Assembly: GCA_914767715.1 (NCBI GenBank)
Contig: OU612075.1
Location: 22,878,001 to 22,942,000, forward strand
Length of the DNA: 64,000 nucleotides
Reading direction: 5' to 3'
From: Membranipora membranacea
Lineage: Eukaryota; Bryozoa; Gymnolaemata; Cheilostomatida; Membraniporidae
Shown here: piece by piece, positions 11,694 through 23,577 of the stretch
Layout of the letters: every line of letters starts with the position of its first letter
How positions within the stretch are numbered: the stretch's first letter is position 1
The notes under the pieces: model-generated
Told to the model about the DNA's origin: nothing
The model's input: the letters and a program-made list of their open reading frames with translations, nothing else
The model's database searches: none
Made by a program: the position numbers and the translations under genes

Positions 11694-11955
11694 TTTTCCC
11701 ACAAAGCCATTTACCCATCTCCCTTTAACCCACCAAGCCATTTTCCCACCAAGCCATATTCCAACCGAGCCATTTTCCCACCAGAACATTTTCCCGCATA
11801 TCCTTTTTCCCACCAGGACGATTTCTGACTGATCCATTTTCTCACCGGGATGTTTTCCCACTAATCTGTTTTCCCACCATGATATTTTCTCTCCAATCCA
11901 TTTTTCAACCTGGACAATTTCCCACCAATCCATTTTCCCATCCGGACGTTTTCCC
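11694..11955. repeat. Degenerate TTTTCCCACC satellite (left arm of composite structure)
   Basis: Tandem units of about 16-19 bases built on CATTTTCCCACCAAGCCA. The same unit occurs in reverse orientation (GGTGGGAAAATG) at 15372-15710. Confidence 0.85.
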
Positions 11956-12309
11956 ACTATTATTTTTTTTCAAATGAACGCTGGTAGCTTCTTTCTATTT
12001 TTTGTTTCTTTTCCTTCTGCTCTTTTTCAGTCATTAAAAATGTTAATTGAAAGAAGTGTTAGAGTCTCGTCATAAAAAGTTTTGTTGTTCCTTTTTTAAT
12101 CTAGAATCTCAAAGTCGTTTTGTGTTAAAAATGCTGTTAGAGGTTATGAATATGACTTGAACAGTTTTCTCATGATTTTTCACAACTTTGCTCTTTTACA
12201 ATTCTTGTAATAACACATAGTTGTGTTCACCTAAGGAACTGTTGTCAGATGTATGGGGGCGCTTGTTTGTTAACAGAAGATGCATAGAGAATCTTGAAAT
12301 GACCATCGG

Positions 12310-12474
12310 CTGGAAAAAAACGTCGATAGGACTGAACTAACTGGAATGAACATAGTCTGGTATAAAAGTCGAAAATCCTGGAATTAACTTATAAACTGCT
12401 GGATTGAACGCCGACTGCATCAGTTGGTATAAAGATTCAACAGGATAGCAACTCCCCAAAATAATTGTGTTATA
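12310..12474 (+). repeat. Inverted repeat, left arm
   Basis: Contains CTGGAATGAACATAGTCTGG, AAAGTCGAAAATCCTGGAAT, CTGCTGGATTGAACGC and CAACTCCCCAAAATAATTGT. All occur in the same order as reverse complements at 13612-13986. Confidence 0.85.
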
Positions 12475-13611
12475 AAAAACCAGCATCTTATGAACAATCA
12501 AGGTTTTGGTTTAAATTTATAATTTATGATTATGCTACGGTAAATCAATATTGCCATGCCAAACCACATGTGCTGCGCATTTGGTACTATTTATATTTGT
12601 TTATTTTGTTTGGTACCTACCATTAACGGTAGCCGGTCTTGACAAGCTAAGTTCGGTGGGGGAGGGTGGGAAGGGAGGTTGGGAAGTTTCCCACCTCCCG
12701 CTGTAGCTCTGTTCTACCTTTGTGGTAGTTTCCTAAAGTGAGTAGGGGCGTAGAGTCTGTTGTGTACATTTTAAAGACTTAGTTTGAGGCTGCTATCTTG
12801 TATCACATCTTATTCTCCATATGTTATTCTATCATGTGAGCTTCTCAAACTTCCAGGGTGATCACCTTCAATCGACATTGGGATTCAGCGGGCACACCTG
12901 GGTCTTTCATACCAGCAGGCAACGCTGCTACCATTGCACTACTAGGTCCAGCTCTGTGAGCTTGTAGACATTATGTCTCAGCGTTACCGGCGTTGCCTGC
13001 ATGGCCACTTGGACCTGGGTTCGAGATCCTCTATAACCCTGAACAAAATAGCAGCCTTAAACGAAGTCTTTAAGACAAAGTTTTTAAAAACTCGATTAAA
13101 AGTCGCTGACAGTGATGGGACTTGCCAGTCGGCTAAAAAACTAGCAGTTGATTTGACCTCATCGATTGAATTGCAGCATGATTTTGGTATGTGTCCATAC
13201 GATGTACATAGGTGATAGATAAAAACACATCTTTATGTTCTTGTCACAGACATAACGGATGTGATAACTGTATCACATTGGTGATACGAGTTAGCTATTT
13301 CGATAAATGACGACTGGTGGACAATGTGATTGTGCACTGTCACAATTAACAAGTTACAAACAATGAATGTTCATAAATAACAGTGAACTAAGGTGTAAAC
13401 TACTACGATTCATTAGTTGCACCTGATTTCTTTAATGCTTGACCATTGTTTTGCTGATGAAATATACAAAGGGTCACTGTTTCTCTTTCAGTATTTCATT
13501 ACCATTTCACTTTTTGTACTGAATTCCTGCTTGATTCCATCTAGCCATCGGAAATTTAGTAACCATCATCATAGACATATGCGAGTGCCTTTGTGAATGA
13601 TCAACATTAAT
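12475..13611. other. Spacer between the inverted arms
   Basis: About 1.1 kb with no recognised domain; one 80-codon frame at 12973-13215 has no family I know. A repeat-family motif (GGTAGCCGGTCTTGACAAGC) is at 12629 and a GGTTCGAGATCC stretch resembling a pol III B box is near 13019, without a matching A box. Confidence 0.45.
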
Positions 13612-13986
13612 TTACACAATTATTTTGGGGAGTTGCTCTTGCGTTAATTCTCTATAGTCTATACTAATGTAGTCGACATTCAATCAGCACTTTCTGCGTT
13701 CAATCCAGCACTTTCTGTGTTCATTCCAGGATTTTCTGTGTTCATTCCAGCACTTTCTGCGTTCAATCCAGCACTTTCTGTGTTCATTCCAGCACTTTCT
13801 GCGTTCAATCCAGCACTTTCTGCGTTCATTCCAGCACTTTCTGCGTTCAATCCAGCACTTTCTGCGTTCATTCCAGCACTTTCTGCGTTCAATCCAGCAC
13901 TTTCTGCGTTCATTCCAGGATTTTCGACTTTCATACCAGACTATGTTCATTCCAGCTTATTTCAGTCCCGTCGACTTTTGTTCCAG
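13612..13986 (-). repeat. Inverted repeat, right arm, expanded by a 21-bp satellite
   Basis: Reverse complement of 12310-12474, but the GCTGGATTGAACGC segment has been amplified to about 11 tandem copies of a 21-base unit (CAGCACTTTCTGCGTTCAAT, with alternating TTCAAT/TTCATT) between 13685 and 13920. Confidence 0.9.
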
Positions 13987-15371
13987 TCGACGTTCATTCC
14001 AATCCCCTGCACACACCAGCATATGATATGATCAAATTCTAGGGTGCATTGACCTGATATGCGGATTTCTAGTTTTAACAAGAATTTGATGTCAAATATG
14101 TATTTTTTCCGCCAATTCTTGTTGGGGATTGGATGAAATTGTTAAAAATAATTGGTTTTCAATCAAATCGCTTCAGTCTTCTGAAGAGAACACTAAATAC
14201 TATTGTGCATTTAATCGATATTAAGTCACCAACAAGGAGTGAGTACGAGCGGAGAGCAAGAAGACCCATATCTAAATCCTCCAGTAAACCTGGCGAAGTG
14301 CACAAGAGCTTCCGGAAAACAGGGAACACTGTGCGCATTTGGAACAATTTTAATAGAAATAGATCGTAGCATTGTTTTTTCTTGTACAAAAAGAAGACAA
14401 CATGCCTTAATTATCCCTCTAAAATGTCATAGCAAGTTTGGGACGCTTCTAATTTGTTACAACTAAGTTTGACAACCTAAAAAAATAAAACAGAATATAC
14501 CTTTAGTTGAACGACAATAGCCTTGTCATGCGGTGACGGTTTTGGTTTTCAGACTGCTTCAATATACAATACTAAAACCCCTCCAAGTCCTGGAGTGAGG
14601 GTTAGTTAACATGAAAGGCTAAACATTGTCTTTGAAATGTTTTGAATATTATCACATCTTTGGTATTTATATTTGCCTTAGATCCCTTAGAAGGGGCACA
14701 GGTTGACTGTTTAATATACATTTTTACGTTTTTACTCAATCCATAATTTTGTTAGTCGTATTTTTATATTATATTTCCGTGTTCAATAGGAATTTCACTG
14801 AGTAGAAACCTTCAACATGAAACAAATAAACAGTATGCGTTACAGCACGTTGTGATGCCATAATCTTGACTAATATTCATTGCCATCTCGGAAAGGATCA
14901 TGTGCGTGAATATACATAGAGTGAGAATTTTTTACATTGTTTGGTGGGTGATTGATAAAGCTTGTAGACCAGTAAAACAATCTTTATCGAAAGCCATGAG
15001 GCGGGTAACATATGATGTAAGCTTGATTTTGTAGAGTGATATGGCCAATAGCCGTTAAAATGATAATTCTCTTCAGCTCGGGCGATGATCAAATGGCTCA
15101 AAACTTTTGAGAATTGGCATAGGCGCCCTTAATTTGTTTTGTTGAAAAAGTAGATTATAACAAGGAGGCAATTTTGATGAAATCAACCACTTGGACTAAC
15201 TTGTGCAATAAAATACTCAGATCAAAATCGACCCGCTACTGATAAAGTCACATCTCCATTTCCAAAGCTACTTTCTCCAGTGTTGGCTGGATGTGAACAT
15301 TGTTAATGTATTTGTGCAATGTGAACAGCTTAGCCTGAAAAAAGGCTACAAAGGAAAACTGTGCGGTGAAA
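13987..15371. other. No gene recognised
   Basis: Short overlapping ORFs on both strands at 14133-14466 only. No domain identified. Confidence 0.4.
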
Positions 15372-15710
15372 AGATTTTGTGGTGGGAAAACAGCACTGCG
15401 GTAAATTGTCCTGTTGGGAAAATTGTTTGGTGCGAAATTGTCCTGTTGGGAATATTGTTTGGTGCGAAAACTGTCTTGGCGGAAAATGGCTTGTTGAGAA
15501 AATATCTAGATGGAAAAATGGATTGGTGGGAAAATGTCCTGGTGGGAAACTAGTTTGATGGAAAATCATCCAGGTGGGAAAATGGCACAGTGGGAAATCA
15601 TCCAGGTGGGATAATGGCTCGGTGGGAAAATGTCCAGGTGGGAAAACAGCAGAGTGGGATAACAGGAGGTGGGAAAATGGCTTGGTTTGGCTTGGCTTGG
15701 AAAATGGGGC
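15372..15710. repeat. Degenerate GGTGGGAAAATG satellite (right arm of composite structure)
   Basis: Tandem units of about 16-19 bases such as TGGTGGGAAAATGTCCAGG, the opposite orientation of the array at 11694-11955. Confidence 0.85.
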
Positions 15711-16489
15711 GGATTCGTAGCAGAGCGCTTGGCCAAGGGTAAGCTTTCTACTAACTGAGTCAACTTATGGCACAATAGCCTGATAATAGGATCGAGAAGA
15801 AAAATTAGTCGCTCCAAACGAGAGACATGGATACATGTGATCAGTTCTTGATATAATAAACATTATACATCTGGTGGGATTCAAATGTATGATGACCGTA
15901 TAATTTAGCCTGAGGAGGAAGAAGAAAAGGCAACAAGGAAGAGGGGGGAGGTGTAACTACATTAACATTCTTTCCTGCCTTGGAGTAAGTAAGTAGTAAT
16001 ACTCTTAGGCTAGATATTGAAGTGTCTCATTGAATAGTCTACTCTACTATCATTTCCTCGTCAAATGGAGCAATCAAAGAACATCAGGTACTCATAGACA
16101 AAAATATCAAGTGTTATAAGAGTGTTAGTTCCATTGACCATCAAGGAAATTACCATGACATGGTTTTCAAATTTATGTATTAGGAATCAAAATATTTTTC
16201 ATTTCTTTCCGTCATTTAGATACCTCTGCTGCCATACAGGCAAATGTGTGCTAATTGAATTCTGTATAGCTCAAAATTATCACTATGAGGCTGCAATCTG
16301 AATTGTTTCCTAAATGGGCAGATAATTTTCACCAGCTTATGGGTTATTCCATTACCTTGAGGAAAGTTCGTCTGGATCAGGATATAACTGAGATGTGCTT
16401 GAGCTCATTTTGAGGATCTATTATAAATGCCTAGTAAATAAGTTTTTTAGTGAAAAGCAAAGATAAAAAATGGCTGGTGTATTACTGTG

Positions 16490-19145
16490 TTAATTAGTAC
16501 ATGAGCTCACAATCTGAGCGTCTTCGACATAAACTCCGGCATTACAAGTTGAGGCTATAGATGATCGAGTTTGCTCATTTCTGCAGTTGTAGGAGATAGT
16601 TTGACATTCTCTGGCTCTGTTTATGTAGGCAGGATTATCAGCTGCTCCAGAGTTCTGACGATGGACAGATATAGAGTCTGCAGCGTCTATATCCTCATAG
16701 TTACCAACAGATACTCGCCGGCATTGAGGGAGGTTAGTTCCACGTTGTGACATAGTAGAGTAATCTGTATAACCAGAGTAGAGATTACTTTATCAGGGTA
16801 AGTATGAGTGTGAACTGACTCAAAACTGACTCAGAACTGACTCAGAACTGACTCAGAACTGACTCAGAACTGACTCAGAACTGACTCAGAACTGACTCCG
16901 AACTGACTCCGAACATGCGGACATACAATACTGAATTCAGTTGTCTAATATCGTCCAAAGTAATGACAACTAACAACAACAAAAAGCGTTCTTAGAGAGA
17001 CAGGTATGACCAATAACTGAGACAAACCTGAAAGCTGTGAGTTAAGAGTTGAAAGGTCAGAGCGATTACTCTGCACATCCTTATATATTCTGTCAAATCT
17101 TGTCCATGTATTATTCCTGCACAAAATACAGTCTGTATTGAGCTAATGATCAAGGATAATCACAGTATCCATTACTTCTCATGTGGAAGCAAGGATTATG
17201 TGCTTGGAGGAAAAAGGAAGGGCTGCTGGAGCATTCTGGGATGTTTCACTCACAACGTAATAAAATTGTAAGATGATGAAGATTTTTGATGTTCAATTGC
17301 TTTTCTTGTTCGAAATTTCACTCACCAATAAAATTCCTGTCTACTGATGCAAAGTAACAAATAACTGTAGAATTTAGGGGTTACTTAAATTTTAAGCTTT
17401 GAATAAGAGGCGTTGTCCCTTGCTCTCCTATGGCGAAACTGTTTTAATACAACGTATTTTTGTCTATGGTAAAATTTCGGACCTGCATAAAAATGCTGTG
17501 TGCTGCTTTTCTGAGTAGGGCGAATCAGAAACTATTACCCTTTAAAGCTTAATGTGAGAGTCCTCTTACACCATATTTCACTGTTCTTTAACGTACCGAT
17601 GCCATTGAGTCTGCTTTCAGAAGACTATGTCAAAAAGAAAAATCGATATGCTTTTCTCTAGAAGGATTTATGAGAAGCCTCACCGTGTGCACCTCTCCCA
17701 AAGTATAAGTACGACAATCAGAACTGTTATCAGCCCGAGCCATATGTATATTATTATCTCTTTCACTGAAATACTCCCACCATCACCGCCAGCGCCATCT
17801 ACAAAACATCATAACCAAGAGGGGACGAATCACCTTAGCTTGGATCAAAGATAATTCCCCTTAACAAACACATCAAAGTAACTTCTACATTAAAATTTAG
17901 TTCTGTCATCTGCAGCTGTAAATTTAAACTCATCACTTTTCTTTACTTGCCCAGAGAACATTTCTTTTTATTAGACTCCAGACGATGAGACATTGGTCAT
18001 GGTTTTAACCTCACTTTTCTGTGTGTCTGTGCTAGTGGTGATCCCTATATGAGGTCGGCTAGTTGAAAGTGAAGTACTCCTCGACATGTCACTAATGCTG
18101 GAGGTATCTTCAGTGGCTGGACTTGTTGTGATATCATTCTCCAATGTTGGCTGTGCCTTCGTGGTCTTAATGGGAACTGAAACATAAGAGATGCAGACGA
18201 TGAATGAAAGCTTGTCATATACGGAGTGTGCGGAGTGTAGAGTTAATCTTACTCTCCCCTCCCCTCTCATCCCCTCCCCTCCCCTCCCCTCCCTTCCCTA
18301 CGCCTGCTTTTAGCCAAATGTATTGTGTATACATGGTCCAACAACTTAGCCAATCCAATCGGTAAAATAAGGAGATGAAAATCCATATTATGATATCCGT
18401 ATTGATACTTACCATCCGGCACATAATCGACACAGCTGTAGCCAACTTTCACTTTATTTCTCAGCTTTTGTGTACTTTCATCTCCACACTTATGAAACGT
18501 TGGTGGATTTTTGTCAGACATATTCCTAAGTTCCACACTAGAAAGCTCACATGAAGTTTGGCCCTGGCACAGTAACAGCAGGTAGTAAAAGTATTTGTTA
18601 TCAGCTGTCAGGCTATGGTAGACACAGTATTTTGACTCATCGTTACATCCCAGGTTGTGACTGAATCCCACATGCACTTGGTCCAGGGATATGAATGTAC
18701 CTGATGGGCAGTCAAGTGTGTCAGTCCGAGCTACTGCATTCATATAACAAGCTTCTGCCTCTCTGCAGTGCACGGCTTCTAGAAAAGCAGAGAAAAGTCG
18801 CAATATTAGATAAAACTCAATGGCAATTGTTCGAGGTTACAGCAAATGGTGAAATTAAAGTTAAACGATTGTTGACACAGACTGATTACTGATAGCTGAG
18901 CCTTGAACATGGCTGGTATTTTCATCAGAATATGCTGAATCTCCTCATGTATAAAGTCAGTAGAGTACAGTGCTGCTTGGTAGCCTGAGGAGGGTTTCGA
19001 TCTTCGACATGAGGAGAGTGTCGACCACGACCCCGACAGCCTGCTCAGGCTAGCTCCTGGCACTACTGATGATGAGTTTCCCTGGCTTACCTTTAGAATT
19101 GACCAGAAGTAATAGCAGCAGTGGTAAACCAGGATATCCTGCCAT
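16490..19145 (-). CDS. Single-pass membrane SUEL-type lectin receptor with NPxY tail
   Basis: Six exons: 19145-19091, 18778-18413, 18176-18015, 17798-17684, 17116-17028, 16764-16490. All junctions are GT-AG and the phases sum to 354 codons (353 residues). The start MAGYPGLPLLLLLLVNS is a signal peptide. Exon 2 (residues about 20-140) is a galactose/rhamnose-binding SUEL lectin domain: spaced cysteines, CQGQTSCEL, and KVKVGYSC at the end. Exon 3 is a Ser/Thr-rich stalk likely to be O-glycosylated. Exon 4 gives a transmembrane helix (about 209-228) followed by WERCTR. The tail of about 125 residues has NYEDI (284-288) and DNPAYI (NPxY, 306-309), signals that bind PTB-domain adaptors or endocytic machinery in other receptors. 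Role inferred: surface glycan recognition with signalling or internalisation. Confidence 0.9.
16812..16912. repeat. 11-bp tandem repeat
   Basis: About nine copies of CTGACTCAGAA, the last ones CTGACTCCGAA, in the intron between the two cytoplasmic-tail exons of the SUEL receptor, about 50 bases upstream of the last acceptor. Confidence 0.95.
18245..18300. repeat. (CCCCT)n tract
   Basis: CT-rich pentamer run within the intron after the SUEL exon; on the coding strand it reads GGGGA repeats and creates a shadow ORF (EGRGGEGRG). Confidence 0.9.
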
Positions 19146-19155
19146 GCTGTGTTCA

Positions 19156-20060
19156 AATAGAAAATGTCGATGATGTCATCAGAATAAAACCATCAAGATA
19201 TCTGAATACGCGCCAAGAGCTCAAGTGGACACAACTACGTCCTGTATCCTCACACCTAAAGGATAGATTCTCATATATCAAATGAGGCACATGAAAATAG
19301 TAATACAGATTAACAAAGATCCTTAATAGTTGGCTCAATATTATTAAGCCTTACCTCAGCCAATAAACCCTACAGAGAAGTCACCATCACTGAGACAATA
19401 GTTCCAACGTTAAATTGAGACAAACACCGACTGGTACCGATATATGTGCCACATCCGTCTAAATTTAGCCAACAAATTTGACTTGAGTACTCTTGAGAGG
19501 TGATAATACTCACATTGTGCTCGACAGTTATCACGACTAACCTGATCATGACGCAAATGGAAATTGGCAAAACCAGTTTGTCGCCGATATACTCCATCGT
19601 AAAGATTAAGTGAGGTACAGTTTGGGAAATTCTTTTGTTCGGGAGGATAAAATAACAAACACAACATTTACATGTCTTGAGAGTTGGTCTTGGTACAGAA
19701 GAGCAGATAATGTATATTATGCTGACCTGCCGATCAATGCAGGTTGATTCCTTCATCAATCTGAACTGTGAACTACTTCTTCCAATAAATCATCTTCAAA
19801 TTATGATTGGTTCAATTTGATGATGCAACTGGGTGGACATTATTGTGAGAGCTGCCACTTCACACTCCGACTAGGAATGCGGTGAGAGGCTATAAGGAAA
19901 TAACTATATAACTGTAAAGTACAAATAAAACACTCCTTATATACAAAATACAAGCAGATATCAATTGTATTATCATTATCACTCAACTTCTCTGATATGA
20001 AACCATACATCAGAAAAAATTGAATTTATTTGTGAACAATATTACTATAATATTATTCAT
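19156..20060. other. Presumed upstream region of the SUEL receptor gene; no gene recognised
   Basis: Lies 5' of the receptor start codon at 19145. Overlapping minus-strand ORFs at 19370-19759 could be a broken cysteine-containing exon but need a frame change, so I do not call one. Promoter elements could not be assigned. Confidence 0.35.
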
Positions 20061-20062
20061 AG

Positions 20063-20285
20063 GAGGTGGCTCATTTGGTTAGAGCGCGTTCCTTCAGTAT
20101 GCACTGCAGTCCATCTTCTACTGGAGATTGGTTGGCCCACAGGTGTGCTCCGACCTGCCTGCAAACAGAGAGCAAAATGGCACATATATTGGCAATAAGC
20201 CGCTAATATTTCGCCGCAGATGCCTCGGGATGGGCTGGTGACAAGACACCTGATTTTTATCGACCTTTTTTTTAATCATCTACAA
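20063..20285 (+). mobile_element. tRNA-derived SINE, copy 1 (deleted B box)
   Basis: Begins GGAGGTGGCTCATTTGGTTA, which has the tRNA 5' arm and A box, then continues CACTGCAGTCCATCTTCTAC and a conserved body (AGGTGTGCTCCGACCTGCCT, GATGCCTCGGGATGGGC), ending in a T-rich tail. Compared with the copy at 43826-44087 it lacks about 40 bases including the B box. Confidence 0.85.
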
Positions 20286-20544
20286 TTGAAGTGTTGACAG
20301 TCTGATAAAGGTCTTCGGCTTGAATGAAAAGGTTATCTACATGATGATACAACAAACACATACCCACCTAACAAGAATAAATATTCAGTCCCTCTGGAAT
20401 TATTGCCTACTACATACACGGCCAGAGAGGGAGTTTCTTACGTCGATCTGTGAGCGGAAGACATCTGTGGTCTGTGCTTCTTGTGTGTTTCTTTGAATGA
20501 ATACGTCGCAACAATAATGCAGGCGCAGGTGCTTGTGCGAGATA

Positions 20545-20960
20545 AGAGAAGAGTAAAGAGTTTATTAGGTTTTGGTCAGCACGTCAGCTGCAGAAACTTT
20601 GAAGGCGTCCCCTGTGACAACATGCGTCACGCTTGGTGGCAGGGAGTTCCACAGGACGATCGTGTCAGGGATGTACGATTTCTGGAAAGCCACTGTTCTA
20701 CGTGGAGCTGAGTGTACTTCCCCGGGTGGACAGCTGACTGACAAAGAGCTATCTGTACATCAATGAGGTTGTTGATCATCTTGTAGGGTAGAATCACTCT
20801 GTTGATTTTGCGGCACGCCTGCATACTTTACTTTCCCAGTCAATCTGATTTTTTCTTAACCTTGAGTAGTCATTGCTCACAAAGCAAGCCGTTCTGCTTT
20901 GCACTGTTTCAAGTTGCTGAATCTGGTTTTGATGGCCTGGGTCGCAGTCCCAGTTCATTG
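20545..20960 (-). mobile_element. CR1-like LINE 3' end fragment
   Basis: The minus strand encodes pieces of a LINE C terminus in changing frames: ACRKINRVILPYKMINNLID, then APRRTVAFQKSYIPDTIVLW and NSLPPSVTHVVTGDAFKVSA ending at a stop. The IxxWNSLPxSV...FK pattern is the usual end of CR1-group ORF2. Stops and frameshifts show it is dead. Confidence 0.8.
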
Positions 20961-21452
20961 CAAGAGGGTGGGGGGGGGGGGGGTTGAGTGAGACCAGAGA
21001 CTAGCAAATGTGAAAATATATAGAGTTGTGTTCTCCTGAAAACACTTGAAATTTATCTTGTGAATTTGAGGCTTGCTTTAATAAACCCATTTCTGAACAT
21101 TCTTTCAATTCAGAAGAAGCAAATTACGCAGAAATTTCAAATACGTTATGGAGCATGCAGATTATCAGGATCACCAATTCTCCAAATATTTCTATTGCAT
21201 ATAGACAGTAGTATCTCCAATGTGATGGCTCTAAAAATTAGACCAAACACATTGATTAAGTTAAGTAATTCACCAACTGAATATTCCCAACAATTATCCT
21301 ATAACCCGTCCCATATATCTAGGCCCTGAGTTTCTAATTGGAAGAGAGAAAGAAGGTAGTTAGTAACATCGAATAAATGCATGTTTGTCCGTACTATTAC
21401 TCCTTGCTTTTACCAAGCTTTTACTCTGCACGGTCAGAAAAATACGTTTATA

Positions 21453-21558
21453 GGCCTTCCAACCACAGGACATCTGTATCTGGTGCATCTCCAGTGGTTG
21501 AACACCCCAGTGGTCAAGGCCTCAACAACTGGACTTGATTCAACTGTACTACAGAAAG
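21453..21558. mobile_element. Decayed copy of the 917-1041 foldback element
   Basis: Shares CACCCCAGTGGTCAAGGCCT, CTCCAGTGGTTGAA and CAACTGGACTTG with the element at 917-1041, and ends ACTACAGAAAG. Its hairpin arms are only partly preserved. Confidence 0.6.
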
Positions 21559-23502
21559 TTGTGCTTACAACATAGAGACAGGTCGTGATGGACCGGACTT
21601 GGAGTTACAGTCATAGTCTAATGAACTCCCTCTTCATTGCATAGTCCCTCTTAATCTAACTCCTTGATCCCAGAGTTACTTTTATCCTTTCTTGAACCAA
21701 CTGCCTAGTGATATCACTACTATGGTATTAGCAGGTACTTCTTGCCTGAACAACTTTGTCATCTGAACTCAATACCATTGTACTCACATCAACTCATCCA
21801 GCTCCTTGCTCACATTGCTGTAGTAAGAATCAGATTTACTGTATAGTTAGATGGATTTCTATGGATAACCAGATTTGCTAAGCGAGTCATATTTTGCCAT
21901 TAGTTAGTGTACAGTGCTATTTTTTCAGGTCTTAATATAGTACACGCCTACACCACGCCCCAGTTTCGAAGCTCTATTGATATATTAGCTCTGGAAGAAG
22001 AAGAAAAAAGAAAAAAATTACATCCTATCTTAATTTGCCAGTGGAAAAAACTCTTTATTTAGCAAAGGTTATAATATGACCTTGGTTTAAGTGTCTGGCA
22101 GAAATACTTACTATGCACAATAGTCACAGCCCAAATGCCAAACGAGGGTCTCTGGCAATGGTGGACTATTCTTCATGGTTTGTGTGCTATTCTATTCTAT
22201 TGTTGTGTACTCGATCTTGGTTGGCCCTGCCCCTAGCTAGGCATAGAGTACATAGATAGTTAAGGGCAATATCAACACCAAAACTGCCAAACATTCATAT
22301 AAACATCGCATCCATAAACTTTTCTAATGATTCTAGCTGCTTTGCCCAACTGACTATAAGCACTTATCACTGACTCTGCTTCATAACATCTGAAGCTGTG
22401 CTGCCAGTGTGTATATTTATTTCTTGATTTCTTGATTTTTATGTTCTCTTGGCAGTAGCTAGCTATTGAGCTTTGAATCAAAGCATAATTAATTATGTTC
22501 TTATCTCGTAGACAAGCTGGTTTTCTTCCTTGCTACTGATAATTTAAACAATTGTTCATACACGACTATCTCGATAAAGGAGCCAAAGCGCTCCGAGTGA
22601 GATTAATTAGATGAGAGATGATAGAACAGTGCTTCACTTATTAATTAATTACTACCTTCTCACTCATAGAAGTAGGTCTATATCTGTGGACCATGATAAT
22701 GATCATCATAGTCCACGGATGGATGATGAAGAAGAAGGTGATGGAATGATTTGATTGTTTGTTATTACAAAATAAAGTACAGTTATGCTGTAGTATGCCG
22801 GATATGGGCCTACGTCTGGGAGTCTATCTTCAAACATTTCCCAAGACACCTAAGAGACATGTATAACAAAGGACCTTTTGTTTGGTGAACAAAGGAGTAC
22901 GATGGCAGACAAAGTTTGCGTGTCTGAATACATGTTGGATGTGTGTGATCGATGGTTGGGGAACGTGTATGATTACCTCAGTACTCCCATTACAAAATAA
23001 ATTACAGTTGTAAAATACCCTTGATCGATGGTTGGGGAACGTTATGCTAGCCTCAGTTCTCCACTTTTGCTACACTCATTTGTGGGTATACACAATCCAC
23101 CCGCTGCTACAATATGTAGGAACCACTGGTAAAAGATATTTCACAACTGTACTTTATTTTTTAATGAATCTCTTTTGTAAGTCTAAAATCAAGCAGAGAG
23201 TGGAGTTTGAAATACTAAATAATACCAGCTAATATAATAAAGCACCCAACAAATACCTTGGGCATAAATCTGATGGGTGTCTGGATCTAGCTCCTGTTTA
23301 TGCTCATTACTCATGCTCTCCTCTAGTCTTTTTTTTCTTTTTTCCATCGTAAATAAAATATTTCGTCTGCTTAAAGTGCTCTTAAAGGATCAGGGTTTTG
23401 GTATCATTCTAGAGATCTCAGTCTAGTTTAGAACATTATTCTATGTTCAAAAGCAGCCTGTGGCCCAGTTAAGACTTATTTGCCCTCAAAGTTGGGATGA
23501 GA

Positions 23503-23577
23503 AGGTACTAAAAAGGTACTATTTTTTTCATTTGGAGTTGTGATCACTTGTTGAAAATAGTACCTTTTTAGTACCTC
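23503..23577. repeat. Inverted repeat (24-base arms)
   Basis: AGGTACTAAAAAGGTACTAT at 23503 mirrors ATAGTACCTTTTTAGTACCT ending at 23577, around a loop of about 25 bases. Confidence 0.85.

Noticed and set aside
12973-13215. 80-codon ORF in the palindrome spacer
   Set aside because: No family resemblance or coding signature; kept only as a note.
13680-14031. Repetitive ORFs on both strands (NAESAGL, FIPALSAFNP)
   Set aside because: Both strands open because the 21-bp satellite has no stops; not protein-coding evidence.
19370-19759. Possible cysteine-containing exon upstream of the SUEL receptor
   Set aside because: Two frames each carry part of a plausible segment (CRAQCEYY; LDGCGTYIGTSRC), but joining needs an unsupported frame change and no splice sites fit.
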